The position numbers and the translations under genes are program-made. This document shows positions 7,158 to 15,812 of a stretch of DNA of 64,000 bases, piece after piece (the first letter of the stretch is position 1; each line of letters starts with the position of its first letter). A model generated the notes under the pieces. The model made no database searches, was not told where the DNA came from, and worked only from the letters and a program-made list of their open reading frames with translations. Where the stretch lies: NCBI RefSeq assembly GCF_002099195.1, contig NZ_NBYX01000009.1:1-64000 (forward strand), read 5' to 3'. This DNA is from Burkholderia puraquae (GTDB lineage: Bacteria > Pseudomonadota > Gammaproteobacteria > Burkholderiales > Burkholderiaceae).

Positions 7158-7963
7158 TGGCGAAGCGCGAAATCCCGATCCGCGGCGCCGCAGAAATCGC
7201 CAAGTCGCGCGAAGCCGCGAAGCTCGCGTCGCAGGTGCTGACGATGATTACCGAGCACGTGAAGCCGGGCGTCTCCACCGATGACCTGGACGCTCGCTGC
7301 CGCGAATACATCGTCGACGTGCTCGGCGCGATCCCGGCGAACATCGGCTACCACGGTTATCCGAAGACGCTGTGCACGTCGGTCAACCACGTGGTGTGTC
7401 ACGGCATTCCGACGTCGCGGCCGCTGCGCGACGGCGACATCGTGAACCTCGACATCGCGGTGATCAAGGATGGCTGGTTCGGCGATACGAGCCGCATGTA
7501 CTTCGTCGGCGAACCGAACGAACTCGCGCGGCGGCTCGTCGCGACGACCTATGAGGCGATGCACGCGGGCATCCGCGCGGTGCGTCCGGGCGCAACGCTC
7601 GGCGATGTCGGCTACGCGATCCAGCAGGTCGCGCATCGCGAAGGATTCAGCGTGGTTCGCGAGTATTGCGGGCATGGCATCGGCGATGTCTATCACGACG
7701 AGCCGCAGGTGCTTCATTACGGCCGCCCGGGCACCGGCGTGCCGCTTCGGCCGGGGATGATCTTCACGATCGAGCCGATGCTCAACGCGGGCAAGCGCGA
7801 CACGCGCATGCTGGCGGACGGCTGGACGGTCGTCACGAAGGACCATTCGCTGTCGGCGCAATGGGAGCACATGGTCGTGGTGACGGAAACGGGCTTCGAG
7901 GTGCTGACCGAGGATGCGACGCCGCAGGCATTCCCGGCGCTGTCCGGCACGCACGCCGCCTGA
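7157..7963 (+). CDS. map: Type I methionine aminopeptidase
   Basis: The product is 268 residues, the normal size for type I enzymes. It removes the N-terminal methionine from nascent proteins in the cytoplasm. All expected residues are visible: His82 (CHGIP), metal ligands Asp99 (VNLDIAV), Asp110 (FGDTSRMY), His173 (YCGHGIG), Glu206 (FTIEPM) and Glu237 (WEHMVVV). Many Burkholderia carry a second map beside rpsB, so this copy, coupled to a ParD-like gene, is probably the accessory paralogue. That last point cannot be tested in this window. A strong terminator follows. Confidence 0.92.
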   Translation: MAKREIPIRGAAEIAKSREAAKLASQVLTMITEHVKPGVSTDDLDARCREYIVDVLGAIPANIGYHGYPKTLCTSVNHVVCHGIPTSRPLRDGDIVNLDIAVIKDGWFGDTSRMYFVGEPNELARRLVATTYEAMHAGIRAVRPGATLGDVGYAIQQVAHREGFSVVREYCGHGIGDVYHDEPQVLHYGRPGTGVPLRPGMIFTIEPMLNAGKRDTRMLADGWTVVTKDHSLSAQWEHMVVVTETGFEVLTEDATPQAFPALSGTHAA

Positions 7964-8005
7964 CGGCCGCTGCGCGCCGCGAAGGGCGGTGCGGCGGCAC
8001 AGTGG

Positions 8006-8038
8006 AACGGGCCCCTTTTGCGGGGCCCGTTTCGTTTG
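8006..8038 (+). terminator. Rho-independent terminator after map
   Basis: AACGGGCCCC pairs perfectly with GGGGCCCGTT around a short T-rich loop, followed by TTCGTTT. Confidence 0.8.
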
Positions 8039-8117
8039 CGTTCGAGGTCGCGCGGCGCGATTCACGCGCGAATGCGGCGCCCGGCGGCTCGGGAGATGAA
8101 CGCGACTCGGCCGCCGC

Positions 8118-8621
8118 TCAACCGCGCGCCTTGTGCCATGCGGATTCGACAAACACGCGGCACAGCGCTTCCATTCCTCGGCGGTCTTCCTCGTCGAAGC
8201 GCGCGGCGACCGGGCTGTCGACGTCCCACACGCCGATCAGCGTGCCGTCGCCGGCCACCAGCGGCACGACGATTTCCGATTCCGACGCCGCGTCGCACGC
8301 GATATGGCCGGGGAAGTCATGCACGTCGCGCACGACCTGTGTCTCGCGCGTTTGCGCGGCGGTGCCGCACACGCCCTTGCCGAGCGCGATCCGCACGCAG
8401 GCAGGCTTGCCCTGGAACGGCCCGACCACGAGTTCCGTCCCGTCGAAGAAGTAGAAGCCGGCCCAATTGAGACGGTCGAGCGAGTGGTAGACGAGTGCGG
8501 AGAAATTGGCCGCGTTCGCGATCAGGTCGCGTTCGGACTCGACGAGCGCGCGCGCCTGCTCGACGAGCGTCGCGTATTGATCGGCCTTGGAGGCGTTGGG
8601 GTCGTTGGACAGCGTGAACAT
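8118..8621 (-). CDS. msrC: Free methionine-(R)-sulfoxide reductase (GAF domain)
   Basis: The product is 167 residues, almost entirely one GAF domain. The enzyme reduces free methionine-R-sulfoxide in the cytoplasm. The three catalytic cysteines are at 75 (KPACVRI), 85 (GVCGTA) and 109 (HIACDA). Their 10 and 24 residue spacing equals that of the characterised E. coli enzyme (Cys84, 94, 118). The ligand-binding ESEIVVPL follows. It ends convergently with map. Confidence 0.9.
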   Translation of the reverse strand: MFTLSNDPNASKADQYATLVEQARALVESERDLIANAANFSALVYHSLDRLNWAGFYFFDGTELVVGPFQGKPACVRIALGKGVCGTAAQTRETQVVRDVHDFPGHIACDAASESEIVVPLVAGDGTLIGVWDVDSPVAARFDEEDRRGMEALCRVFVESAWHKARG

Positions 8622-8732
8622 GGCGGGAAGCGATCAGGGTGGTGGAATGCGCGATGCGCGTACCGGAGTCTACGGCACGCGCGCATCGTTTGCAGCGCCC
8701 GGTCGTGGTCGGTCACGCGTGAAGCGGCGTGC

Positions 8733-9650
8733 TCAATCGGGTTCGAGCTCGGCAAACCGCTCCGCCAGAAAATCGAGCAGCGCGCGCACCGCGGGCAGCA
8801 GCCCCCGGCGCGATGCGAATACCGCATGCACGATCTCGCGGCGCGGCGCCCAGTCGGGCAGCACGGCTGCCAGCTCGCCACGCGCGACCTCATCGCGCAC
8901 CATCATCGTCGGCAACTGCACGATGCCGACGCCCGCGACGGCCGCCGCGCGCAGCGCGAGCATGCCGCCCGTCACGAAGCGCGGCTGGTGATGGATTTCC
9001 GCGTGAGCGCCGTCGGGCCCGCGCAGCCGCCACACGTGCGCGGACTGCGGGGCGCCGTGATCGAGGCTCGGCAGGCGCGCGAGATCGGCGGGAACGGCCG
9101 GTGCCCCATGCTCGCGCAGCAGCGCGGGGCTCGCGACGAGGCACTGGCCGCGCTCGGCCAGCACGCGCAGCGCGAGATCGCTGTCTTCGAGCGGCGGCGG
9201 GCGCACGCGGATCGCGACGTCGATCCCTTCGCCGACCACGTCGACGCGCCGGTTGGTCGCTTCCAGGTGAATCTCGACGCGCGGGCACGCGACCATGAAC
9301 GCGGCGATCATCGTGCCGACCAGCGAATCGAGCAGCACGATCGGGCAACTGACGCGCACGATGCCGCGTGGCTCCTCGTGCAGCAGCGCGATCGCCTCGT
9401 CGGCGGCATCGGCCTCGACGAGCATCGCGCGGCAATGCGCGTAATAAGTCTGGCCGACGTCGGTGACCGTGAAGCGGCGCGTCGAGCGCTGGATCAGCCG
9501 CATCCCGAGCCGTGCCTCGAGCAGCGCGATGCGGCGGCTCAGCTTCGATTTCGGCATGTCGAGCGCACGCCCGGCCGGTGCGAAGCCGCCGTGTTCGACG
9601 ACCTGTACGAAGTAATAGAGATCGTTCAGATCCCGCGCTTTATCGTTCAT
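8733..9650 (-). CDS. LysR-type transcriptional regulator, divergent from pirin
   Basis: The product is 305 residues. The N-terminal winged helix-turn-helix is seen at residues 6-64 (LYYFVQVVEHGGFAPAGR, KLSRRIALLEARLG). The effector-binding domain follows from about residue 90 (GIVRVSCPIVL). It resembles the LysR subgroup that accompanies quinone-reductase and pirin genes. It is transcribed away from a pirin gene 109 bases distant, the usual layout for a regulator and its target. A perfect 16-bp palindrome sits in the shared interval. The inducer is unknown. Confidence 0.85.
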   Translation of the reverse strand: MNDKARDLNDLYYFVQVVEHGGFAPAGRALDMPKSKLSRRIALLEARLGMRLIQRSTRRFTVTDVGQTYYAHCRAMLVEADAADEAIALLHEEPRGIVRVSCPIVLLDSLVGTMIAAFMVACPRVEIHLEATNRRVDVVGEGIDVAIRVRPPPLEDSDLALRVLAERGQCLVASPALLREHGAPAVPADLARLPSLDHGAPQSAHVWRLRGPDGAHAEIHHQPRFVTGGMLALRAAAVAGVGIVQLPTMMVRDEVARGELAAVLPDWAPRREIVHAVFASRRGLLPAVRALLDFLAERFAELEPD

Positions 9651-9724
9651 GAAATGGAACGCTGAGTGCGATTTTGGCAGTCTACCGGATCGATCGTTCC
9701 ACCTCTATATTCCTGTTCAGGATG

Positions 9725-9740
9725 CGAAACACGTGTTTCG
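9725..9740. promoter_or_regulatory. Perfect 16-bp palindrome in front of pirin
   Basis: CGAAACACGTGTTTCG reads identically on both strands and ends 19 bases before the pirin ATG, in the interval shared with the divergent LysR gene. It is a strong candidate binding site, though its position near the start suggests repression or an mRNA hairpin rather than a classical LysR activation site. Confidence 0.55.
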
Positions 9741-9759
9741 CCGCAATTCGGAGAAGGCA

Positions 9760-10632
9760 ATGAAGAAGATCCAGGGTGTGTACAGTGCGCCGCGCGGCCA
9801 TTGGGTCGGCGACGGTTTCCCGGTGCGTTCGATGTTCAGCTACCAGTCTCACGGCGCGCACCTGAGCCCGTTCCTGTTGCTCGATTATGCCGGCCCGACC
9901 ACGTTCGAGCCGGGCTCGGCCGCGGCACCGCGCGGTGTCGGCCAGCATCCGCACCGCGGATTCGAGACGGTGACGATCGTCTATGACGGCGAGGTCGCCC
10001 ACCGCGACTCGACCGGCGCGGGCGGCGTGATCGGCCCGGGCGACGTGCAGTGGATGACGGCCGCGAGCGGGATCCTGCATGAGGAATTCCACTCGGAAGG
10101 GTTCACGAAGCGTGGCGGCCCGCTCGAGATGGTGCAGCTGTGGGTGAACCTGCCCGCCGCGGACAAGATGGGGGCGCCCGGCTACCAGACGCTGCTGAAC
10201 GCCGACATCCCCGTGGTCGAGCTGCCGGACGGCGCGGGGCGTGCGCGGATCATCGCGGGTGAGCTCGACGGGCGACGCGGCCCGGCCCGCACGCATACGC
10301 CGATCGACGTGTGGGACGTGCGGCTCGTGGCCGGCGGCCATGCGCGGTTCCCGGTTGCCGAAGGGCGCACGCTCGCGGTGGTCGTGCTGAGCGGTACCGT
10401 GCAGGTGAACGGCGAGACGGTCGCCCGTGAAGCGCAGTTCGTGCAGCTCGGCCGCGACGGCAGCGACGTCGAGATCGAAGCGAACGGCGACGCGAAGCTG
10501 CTGATCCTGAGCGGCGAACCGATCGACGAACCCGTCGTCGGTTACGGGCCGTTCGTGATGAACTCGCAAGCGGAGATCCGCACCGCGATCGAGGACTTCA
10601 ACAGTGGCCGCTTCGGCCAGATGCCGGCATGA
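9760..10632 (+). CDS. Pirin family protein (bicupin, possible quercetinase-like)
   Basis: The product is 290 residues from the ATG at 9760, chosen because GGAGAAGG lies 7 bases upstream. The N-terminal cupin carries the metal-binding set of pirins: His63 and His65 in GQHPHRGFET, and His107 and Glu109 in ILHEEFHSE. The C-terminal cupin is typical (LSGEPIDEPVVGYGPFVMN). Bacterial pirins have been linked to quercetin oxygenation and to stress responses; the role here is not evident. Expression probably depends on the divergent LysR regulator. Confidence 0.9.
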   Translation: MKKIQGVYSAPRGHWVGDGFPVRSMFSYQSHGAHLSPFLLLDYAGPTTFEPGSAAAPRGVGQHPHRGFETVTIVYDGEVAHRDSTGAGGVIGPGDVQWMTAASGILHEEFHSEGFTKRGGPLEMVQLWVNLPAADKMGAPGYQTLLNADIPVVELPDGAGRARIIAGELDGRRGPARTHTPIDVWDVRLVAGGHARFPVAEGRTLAVVVLSGTVQVNGETVAREAQFVQLGRDGSDVEIEANGDAKLLILSGEPIDEPVVGYGPFVMNSQAEIRTAIEDFNSGRFGQMPA

Positions 10633-10637
10633 CAGAC

Positions 10638-10667
10638 AGGCCCCGCGCAATGCGGGGCCTTTTTTTG
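10638..10667 (+). terminator. Rho-independent terminator after pirin
   Basis: CAGGCCCCGC and GCGGGGCCT form a GC-rich stem followed by seven or more T residues. Confidence 0.9.
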
Positions 10668-10758
10668 CGCGCGGGCAGCCGGTCGCGCGTCGAGTGCGCT
10701 TCGAGGCATAATCGACGATTGCCGCGCGCCGGCCGGCGCGCCCGAATCAGGATCGACC

Positions 10759-11244
10759 ATGAACGCATCCGCTGCATCCCTGAGCGCCGCCGATCTCGAC
10801 TGGCGCTGGAAATCCTTCGGCGCGCTGACGGCGCGCGAAGTCTATTCGATCCTCGAAGCACGTAGCGCGGTGTTCGTCGTCGAGCAGAACTGCGTGTATC
10901 GCGACATCGACGACGCGGACCAGGCCGCATGGCACCTGGCTGCATTCGATCCGGCCGGCCGTCTGGCCGGCTACCTGCGCGTGCTGCTGCCCGATGCGCA
11001 GAACACCGACGTGCGTATCGGCCGCGTGCTGACGACCGCCGCATTTCGCGGCGCGGGCCTCGGCAACGAACTGTTGTCGCGCGCGCTCGAGCATATCCGT
11101 GCGCAGTGGCCGGATACGCCGGTGAGCCTGCATGCGCAGGCCCACTTGCAGCGTTTTTACGGGGCCTTCGGCTTCGCGCCGAGTTCGGACGTGCACGACG
11201 AGGACGGCATCCCGCACGTGTGGATGAGCAGCGCACGCGCGTAA
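10759..11244 (+). CDS. elaA: ElaA-like GNAT acetyltransferase
   Basis: The product is 161 residues. The N-terminal block WRWKSFGALTAREVYSIL and RSAVFVVEQNCVYRDIDD is diagnostic of the ElaA group. The acetyl-CoA loop FRGAGLGNELL and the ending HLQRFYGAFGF confirm the GNAT fold. The natural substrate of ElaA is not established. AGGA ten bases before the ATG serves as ribosome-binding site. It converges on the copper operon. Confidence 0.88.
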   Translation: MNASAASLSAADLDWRWKSFGALTAREVYSILEARSAVFVVEQNCVYRDIDDADQAAWHLAAFDPAGRLAGYLRVLLPDAQNTDVRIGRVLTTAAFRGAGLGNELLSRALEHIRAQWPDTPVSLHAQAHLQRFYGAFGFAPSSDVHDEDGIPHVWMSSARA

Positions 11245-11266
11245 TGCGCGATGCGCTGCGCAGCGG

Positions 11267-12136
11267 TCAGTGCGTGGCGTGTGCCACCGACGGCCGGTCC
11301 GCGCGCGGCGCGGCCCGTTCATCGATCAGGCGGCCGCGAGCGGACAGCCGCAGCCAGTGCCGCAGCGCGATCAGCGCGCCGATCACGCTCATCATCGAGC
11401 CGGGGATCCACAGCAGCAGGCCGCCGATCTGCTGGTCGCGCAGCGGGCTCAGCCACGTGAACGCACGGCCGCAGATCGAATAGATCGGATACAGCTCGTG
11501 CGGCGTGAAGAAGATGAGCGCGCCGAGCGCGATCTGCGGCGGGATCGCCGCGACGACGATCAGGATCCGGCGGCCCGGCGACAACCGCGCGGGCGGCGCG
11601 GGACGCGGATCGACGACGAGCCACCAGAACAGCAGCCCGTCGATCACCATGCTCCAGTTCATCACGCGATAGAGGCGCCAGTCGAGCATCGCGATGAAGT
11701 GGATCGGCGACAACAGCCAGAAATAGATCAGCCCGACGAACAGCACGACCGCGACGACGGGATGGAACACCACGTCGAGCGTCGCGCGCACGGGCGCCCA
11801 CGCGAGCGCCGGGCGCACGAAACGCTGCCGCCAGCGAAACGGGATGCCTGCGCGAATCGCCGCGCCCGGATAGGACAGCGCGATGAAGAACGGCCCGAGG
11901 TGGTGCAGCACGAGATGCTGCGCGCGATGCAGGAAGAACTCGTGCTCGAAGAAATAGTCGAGCCGCGTATGCAGCGCGATGTAGAGCGCCGTCAGCCCGA
12001 ACCAGAACGAGAACTGCCGCAGCGGCGACACCTTCGCCTTCTTCACGCCGCGCGCGAACAGCACGGCAGCGGCCAGCACCGCGATCACCACGGTCGGCGA
12101 CGGTTCCCACGGATCGAGCCAGTACAGGAGGTTCAT
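11267..12136 (-). CDS. CtaG-type cytochrome c oxidase assembly factor (caa3 class), membrane protein
   Basis: The product is 289 residues with about seven membrane helices (VVIAVLAAAVLFA, VVAVVLFVGLIYFWLL, LIVVAAIPPQIALGALIFF). Histidine-rich helix motifs HRAQHLVLHHLGPF match the caa3_CtaG family, needed for assembly or copper loading of heme-copper oxidases in Bacillus. It is the last gene of a minus-strand operon after sco and pcuAC, ten bases downstream of the latter. All three therefore likely serve copper delivery to cytochrome oxidase at the cytoplasmic membrane. Confidence 0.85.
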   Translation of the reverse strand: MNLLYWLDPWEPSPTVVIAVLAAAVLFARGVKKAKVSPLRQFSFWFGLTALYIALHTRLDYFFEHEFFLHRAQHLVLHHLGPFFIALSYPGAAIRAGIPFRWRQRFVRPALAWAPVRATLDVVFHPVVAVVLFVGLIYFWLLSPIHFIAMLDWRLYRVMNWSMVIDGLLFWWLVVDPRPAPPARLSPGRRILIVVAAIPPQIALGALIFFTPHELYPIYSICGRAFTWLSPLRDQQIGGLLLWIPGSMMSVIGALIALRHWLRLSARGRLIDERAAPRADRPSVAHATH

Positions 12137-12146
12137 CGCGCGCGCA

Positions 12147-12599
12147 TCACTTCGCCTGGGCCGGCGATTTCACGGCGAACGGCGCATCGACCGTTTCACC
12201 GTCGGAGAATTTCAGGCGCAGGTGCACGGTGTCGCCCGGCTTGATCGCGTGCTTCGGCTCCTCGAGCATGAAGTGGTAGCCGCCCGGCGCGATGTCGACC
12301 TTGCCGCGCGCGGGGATCGTCAGCTTGTCGACCATTTCCATCTTCTGCGTCGAGCCGTTCGAAACGGTCTGGTGCAGCATCGCCATTCCGTAGTCGGGGC
12401 TGTCGACGTCGACGAGGTCGACCGGCTTGTCGCTGGTGTTCACGAGCGTCACGTAGCCGCCGGCGGGCAGCTTGTTCGGCAGCCAGCGCACCCATGCGTT
12501 CTGTGCGGTGATCGCGCCGGCGGCATACGCGTGGGCGCCGGCGCACAGCGCGGCGAGGAGGGCGAACGTCTTGAGTGTCGTTTTCGTTTTCATTTTCAT
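12147..12599 (-). CDS. Periplasmic copper chaperone PCu(A)C
   Basis: The product is 150 residues with a signal peptide ending near AHAYA at residue 26. The family copper motif H-M-X10-M-X21-H-X-M is exact: His76, Met87, His109 and Met111. The protein binds Cu(I) in the periplasm and passes it to the CuA site of cytochrome oxidase, usually together with Sco. It lies 12 bases after sco in the same operon. Confidence 0.93.
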   Translation of the reverse strand: MKMKTKTTLKTFALLAALCAGAHAYAAGAITAQNAWVRWLPNKLPAGGYVTLVNTSDKPVDLVDVDSPDYGMAMLHQTVSNGSTQKMEMVDKLTIPARGKVDIAPGGYHFMLEEPKHAIKPGDTVHLRLKFSDGETVDAPFAVKSPAQAK

Positions 12600-12611
12600 G
12601 TCGGGATGAAT

Positions 12612-13247
12612 TCAGGTCGTGGAGGCGGTGTCGATGATCCGGCGCACATCGGCGGCGATGGCGTCGGGTGAGTCGCGGTCGGTCGCAAGCAGGCGGGCGC
12701 GGCCGCTCGCGTCGAAGATGTAGACGGCCGAGCTGTGCGTGACTTCGTAGCCGCCGGACGGATCGCGCTTTTCCATCTGGTACGCGACGCGATAGCGCTT
12801 CGCGAGCGATTCGATCTGGCGGTCGGTGCCGGTCAGCCCGTGCGCATGCGCGGCGTCGAATGCGGCGACATACGATTGCATTGCCTGCGGCGTGTCGCGT
12901 GCAGGGTCGACCGACACGAACAGGATGCGCACGTCGTTTGCCTGCGGGCCGAGCTTCGCCAGCACTTCCATCAGTCGCGCCATCGTTTCGGGGCAGACAT
13001 CGGGGCAGTGCGTGTAGCCGAAGTAGACGAGCGCGACCTGGCCGTGGAACGCATCGGCGTCGACGGGGCGGCCGTCGCCGCCCGTCAGCGTGAACGACAG
13101 GTCGGGCAGGTGGCCGGTAACGTTGGTCAGGTTCCAGCGCGGCTCGTCGTGCGTGCACGCGGCGAGCGCCACGGCGGCGGCGAGGGCCGCGGCCGTGCGG
13201 ATGAAGCGGGAGAAGCGCCGGTGCGGCGCGCGACGGGCAGACGACAT
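12612..13247 (-). CDS. SCO1/SenC-family copper-binding lipoprotein
   Basis: The product is 211 residues from the ATG at 13247; the upstream in-frame extension is arginine-rich and not needed. A lipobox (VALAAC, lipidated Cys31) anchors it on the periplasmic face. The thioredoxin-like domain carries the copper motif CPDVC (Cys81, Cys85) and the third ligand His171 (EVTHSSAVYIFD). Sco proteins reduce and metallate the CuA centre of cytochrome c oxidase. It is the first gene of the sco, pcuAC, ctaG-like operon. Confidence 0.92.
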   Translation of the reverse strand: MSSARRAPHRRFSRFIRTAAALAAAVALAACTHDEPRWNLTNVTGHLPDLSFTLTGGDGRPVDADAFHGQVALVYFGYTHCPDVCPETMARLMEVLAKLGPQANDVRILFVSVDPARDTPQAMQSYVAAFDAAHAHGLTGTDRQIESLAKRYRVAYQMEKRDPSGGYEVTHSSAVYIFDASGRARLLATDRDSPDAIAADVRRIIDTASTT

Positions 13248-13522
13248 CCTGGAGCTCGATCGGACGGAATGGTAGCCGCGGCGCCATGCGTCGCGCGGCA
13301 GGCGGTTGGGACTGTAGCGCAATTCGCTCGCCCGCGCCCTTTCGAAACCCGTACGCGGCGGGCGAGCGGGGCAATATGTCGCAGTTGACGCAGGCGGCGG
13401 CGCGATGCCGGCGATGCAGCGGTTTCGCCCATCTCGATGCGCAGGCGCGGTAAGATGCGCACAATTCCATTCGCGCAGTGGCGGCCCGGCGCTTGCCGGC
13501 CGACCCTCAGACTATCGAATCG

Positions 13523-14275
13523 ATGCAATCCGTTCCGGCTTCCCTGTCCCTGACCGATACCGCGTTCTTCTTCGACTTCGACGGCACGCTTGTCGAACTG
13601 GCGCCGACGCCCGACGGCATTCATGTTCCGCCGTCGCTGCTGACGCTGCTCGACGAGTTGCAGCGCCGCTCGAACGGTGCGGTCGCGATCGTGTCCGGGC
13701 GCGGTATCGACAACCTCGACACGTTCCTGAAGATGCCCGGCCTGCCGATGGCCGGCCTGCACGGCGCGGAGCGCCGCGATGCGAACGGCGACACGCAGCG
13801 CATCGGCTTCAACGACGAACGCCTGCTGCGCATCGAGCGCGAGCTGGCGGCCGTTGTCGACCGTCATCCGGGCATGCTGCTCGAAATCAAGGGCGCGGCC
13901 GTCGCGCTGCACTACCGCAACGCGCCCGAGCGCGAGGCGGCTGCGCGCGCGGCAACCGAGCGCCTCGTCGCCGACTATGCCGACGCGTATGTCCTGCAGC
14001 CCGGCAAGATGGTGTTCGAGATCAAGCCGAAGGGCGTCGACAAGGGCCGCGCGCTCGCCGCGTTCCTCGACGAGCCGCCGTTCGCGGGCCGCGTGCCGCT
14101 GTTCGCGGGCGACGACCTGACCGACGAGAAGGGTTTCGCGGTGGTCAACGCGCGCGGAGGCCTGTCGATCAAGGTCGGCGCGGGCGAGACATCCGCCCGC
14201 ATGCGGCTCGATTCGGTCGACGCGCTGCATGAGCAGATCGCGTGCTGGCTCGGTGCGGGGCAGCCGGACGCATGA
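13523..14275 (+). CDS. otsB: Trehalose-6-phosphate phosphatase
   Basis: The product is 250 residues from the ATG at 13523; a GTG at 13478 is an alternative in-frame start. The HAD nucleophile motif DFDGTLVEL is at residues 18-26 with Asp18 and Asp20. AIVSGR and GDDLTDEKGF form the remaining HAD motifs. The enzyme converts trehalose-6-phosphate to trehalose, an osmoprotectant. The stop overlaps the otsA start (ATGA), so phosphatase and synthase are translationally coupled, with the phosphatase first. Confidence 0.93.
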   Translation: MQSVPASLSLTDTAFFFDFDGTLVELAPTPDGIHVPPSLLTLLDELQRRSNGAVAIVSGRGIDNLDTFLKMPGLPMAGLHGAERRDANGDTQRIGFNDERLLRIERELAAVVDRHPGMLLEIKGAAVALHYRNAPEREAAARAATERLVADYADAYVLQPGKMVFEIKPKGVDKGRALAAFLDEPPFAGRVPLFAGDDLTDEKGFAVVNARGGLSIKVGAGETSARMRLDSVDALHEQIACWLGAGQPDA

Positions 14276-15651
14276 GTCGCCTCATCATCGTTTCAAACCG
14301 CGTCGCGCCGATTTCGGAAGGCGAACCGGCGGCGGGCGGCCTCGCGATCGGCGTCTACGATGCGCTGAAGGAGACGGGCGGCATGTGGTTCGGCTGGAGC
14401 GGCGAGGTCGTCGCGTCCGGCGCGCCGCAGATCCGCGTCGAGGAGCACGGGCCCGTCACGTTCGCGACCATCGGCCTGTCGCGGCGCGACTACGACCAGT
14501 ACTACCGCGGCTTCTCGAACGCGACGCTGTGGCCCGCGTTTCACTACCGTGCCGACCTGATCCAGTACGACCGTCACGAGTTCGAAGGCTACAGCCGCGT
14601 GAACGTGTGGCTCGCCCAGCAGCTCGTACCGCTGCTGCAGGACGACGACGTGATCTGGGTGCACGACTATCACCTGATCCCGTTCGCGCGTGCACTGCGC
14701 GCGGCCGGCGTGAAGAACCGCATCGGCTTCTTCCTGCACATCCCGTTTCCCGCCGCGCAGGTGCTCGTCAACGTGCCGCCGCATCGCGATCTCGTCGAGT
14801 CGCTGTGCGCGTTCGACCTGCTCGGTTTCCAGACCGAACCCGACCTGCGCGCGTTCTGCGACTACGTCGAATCCGAAGCAGATGGCGCGATCGAGCGCGA
14901 CGGCCACCTGGCGACGGTGCGTGCGTTCGGCCGGACGCTGCGCGCGGCGGCGTATCCGATCGGCGTGCATCCGGACGAGATCGCGTCGCTCGCGCAGGCA
15001 GGCGAGCACGGCAAGGCGGTGCGCACGCTCGCGACGTCGCTGCGCGGCCGCAAGCTGATCATGAGCGTCGACCGGCTCGATTACTCGAAGGGGCTCGTCG
15101 AGCGCTTCCGCGCGTTCGAGAAGCTGCTCGAGCACGAGCCGTCGCATCGCAATCGCGTGTCGTTCCTGCAGATCGCGCCGTCTACCCGCGCGGAGCTGCG
15201 TGCGTACCAGGACATCCGCCTGCAGCTCGAAGGGGAGTCGGGGCGGATCAACGGACGCTTCGCCGAGCTCGACTGGGCGCCGATCCTCTATATCCATCGC
15301 CAGTACGACCGCCAGCTGCTCGCCGCGCTATACCGGCTCGCGCGGGTCGGCTACGTGACGCCGCTGCGTGACGGGATGAACCTTGTCGCGAAGGAGTACG
15401 TCTCCGCGCAGAATCCGGACGATCCGGGCGTGCTCGTGCTGTCGCGCTTCGCGGGCGCGGCGCGCGAGCTGACGGGGGCGCTGATCGTCAATCCGATCGA
15501 TATCGACGGGATGGCCGATGCGTTGTCGCAGGCGCTGACGATGCCGCTCGCCGAGCGGCGCACGCGTTATGCGGACATGATCGCGCAGCTTCGCGAGAAC
15601 AACGTGTCGGTGTGGCGCGACAACTTCCTGCGCGATCTGCAGCACGCATAA
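14272..15651 (+). CDS. otsA: Trehalose-6-phosphate synthase (GT20)
   Basis: The product is 459 residues from the ATG overlapping the otsB stop. It joins UDP-glucose and glucose-6-phosphate. Family motifs are clear: [10 protein letters not shown] at the N terminus with the GG loop (AAGGLAIGV), [31 protein letters not shown] and [12 protein letters not shown]. With otsB it gives the complete trehalose synthesis pathway. It ends in front of a strong hairpin shared with the convergent ABC exporter. Confidence 0.95.
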   Translation: MSRLIIVSNRVAPISEGEPAAGGLAIGVYDALKETGGMWFGWSGEVVASGAPQIRVEEHGPVTFATIGLSRRDYDQYYRGFSNATLWPAFHYRADLIQYDRHEFEGYSRVNVWLAQQLVPLLQDDDVIWVHDYHLIPFARALRAAGVKNRIGFFLHIPFPAAQVLVNVPPHRDLVESLCAFDLLGFQTEPDLRAFCDYVESEADGAIERDGHLATVRAFGRTLRAAAYPIGVHPDEIASLAQAGEHGKAVRTLATSLRGRKLIMSVDRLDYSKGLVERFRAFEKLLEHEPSHRNRVSFLQIAPSTRAELRAYQDIRLQLEGESGRINGRFAELDWAPILYIHRQYDRQLLAALYRLARVGYVTPLRDGMNLVAKEYVSAQNPDDPGVLVLSRFAGAARELTGALIVNPIDIDGMADALSQALTMPLAERRTRYADMIAQLRENNVSVWRDNFLRDLQHA

Positions 15652-15692
15652 GCGGCGGTTTCCCGTGCAATAAAAAAGCCGCAGCGCGCGAA

Positions 15693-15786
15693 TGAACTGA
15701 ACCCCAAAAGTTGGACGCCAACTTTTGGGGTTTTTTTCATGGCGACACAGACCGAGCAATTCAAGCGATCAGCGGTGAAGCGCTGC
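15693..15786 (+). mobile_element. Possible remnant of an IS3-family (IS150-like) element: end sequence plus start of orfA
   Basis: From 15693 the sequence reads TGAACTGAACCCCAAAAG, resembling the ends of IS150-group elements. An ATG at 15739 then opens MATQTEQFKRSAVKR, which resembles the first residues of IS3-family OrfA proteins. The similarity stops abruptly after about 15 codons, where the frame runs into GC-rich sequence belonging to the neighbouring gene end. If correct, most of the element has been deleted, leaving a stub. This is a recognition by eye and uncertain. Confidence 0.4.
15700..15737 (+). terminator. Strong terminator between otsA and the ABC exporter
   Basis: A 15-bp perfect stem (15700-15714 with 15718-15732) around an ACG loop runs directly into seven T residues on the plus strand. 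Its AACC/GGTT ends are followed by A residues on the other side, so it may act in both directions between these convergent genes. Confidence 0.85.
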
Positions 15787-15812
15787 GCTTTTTGCCGGCG
15801 GGGGCCGGCGCG

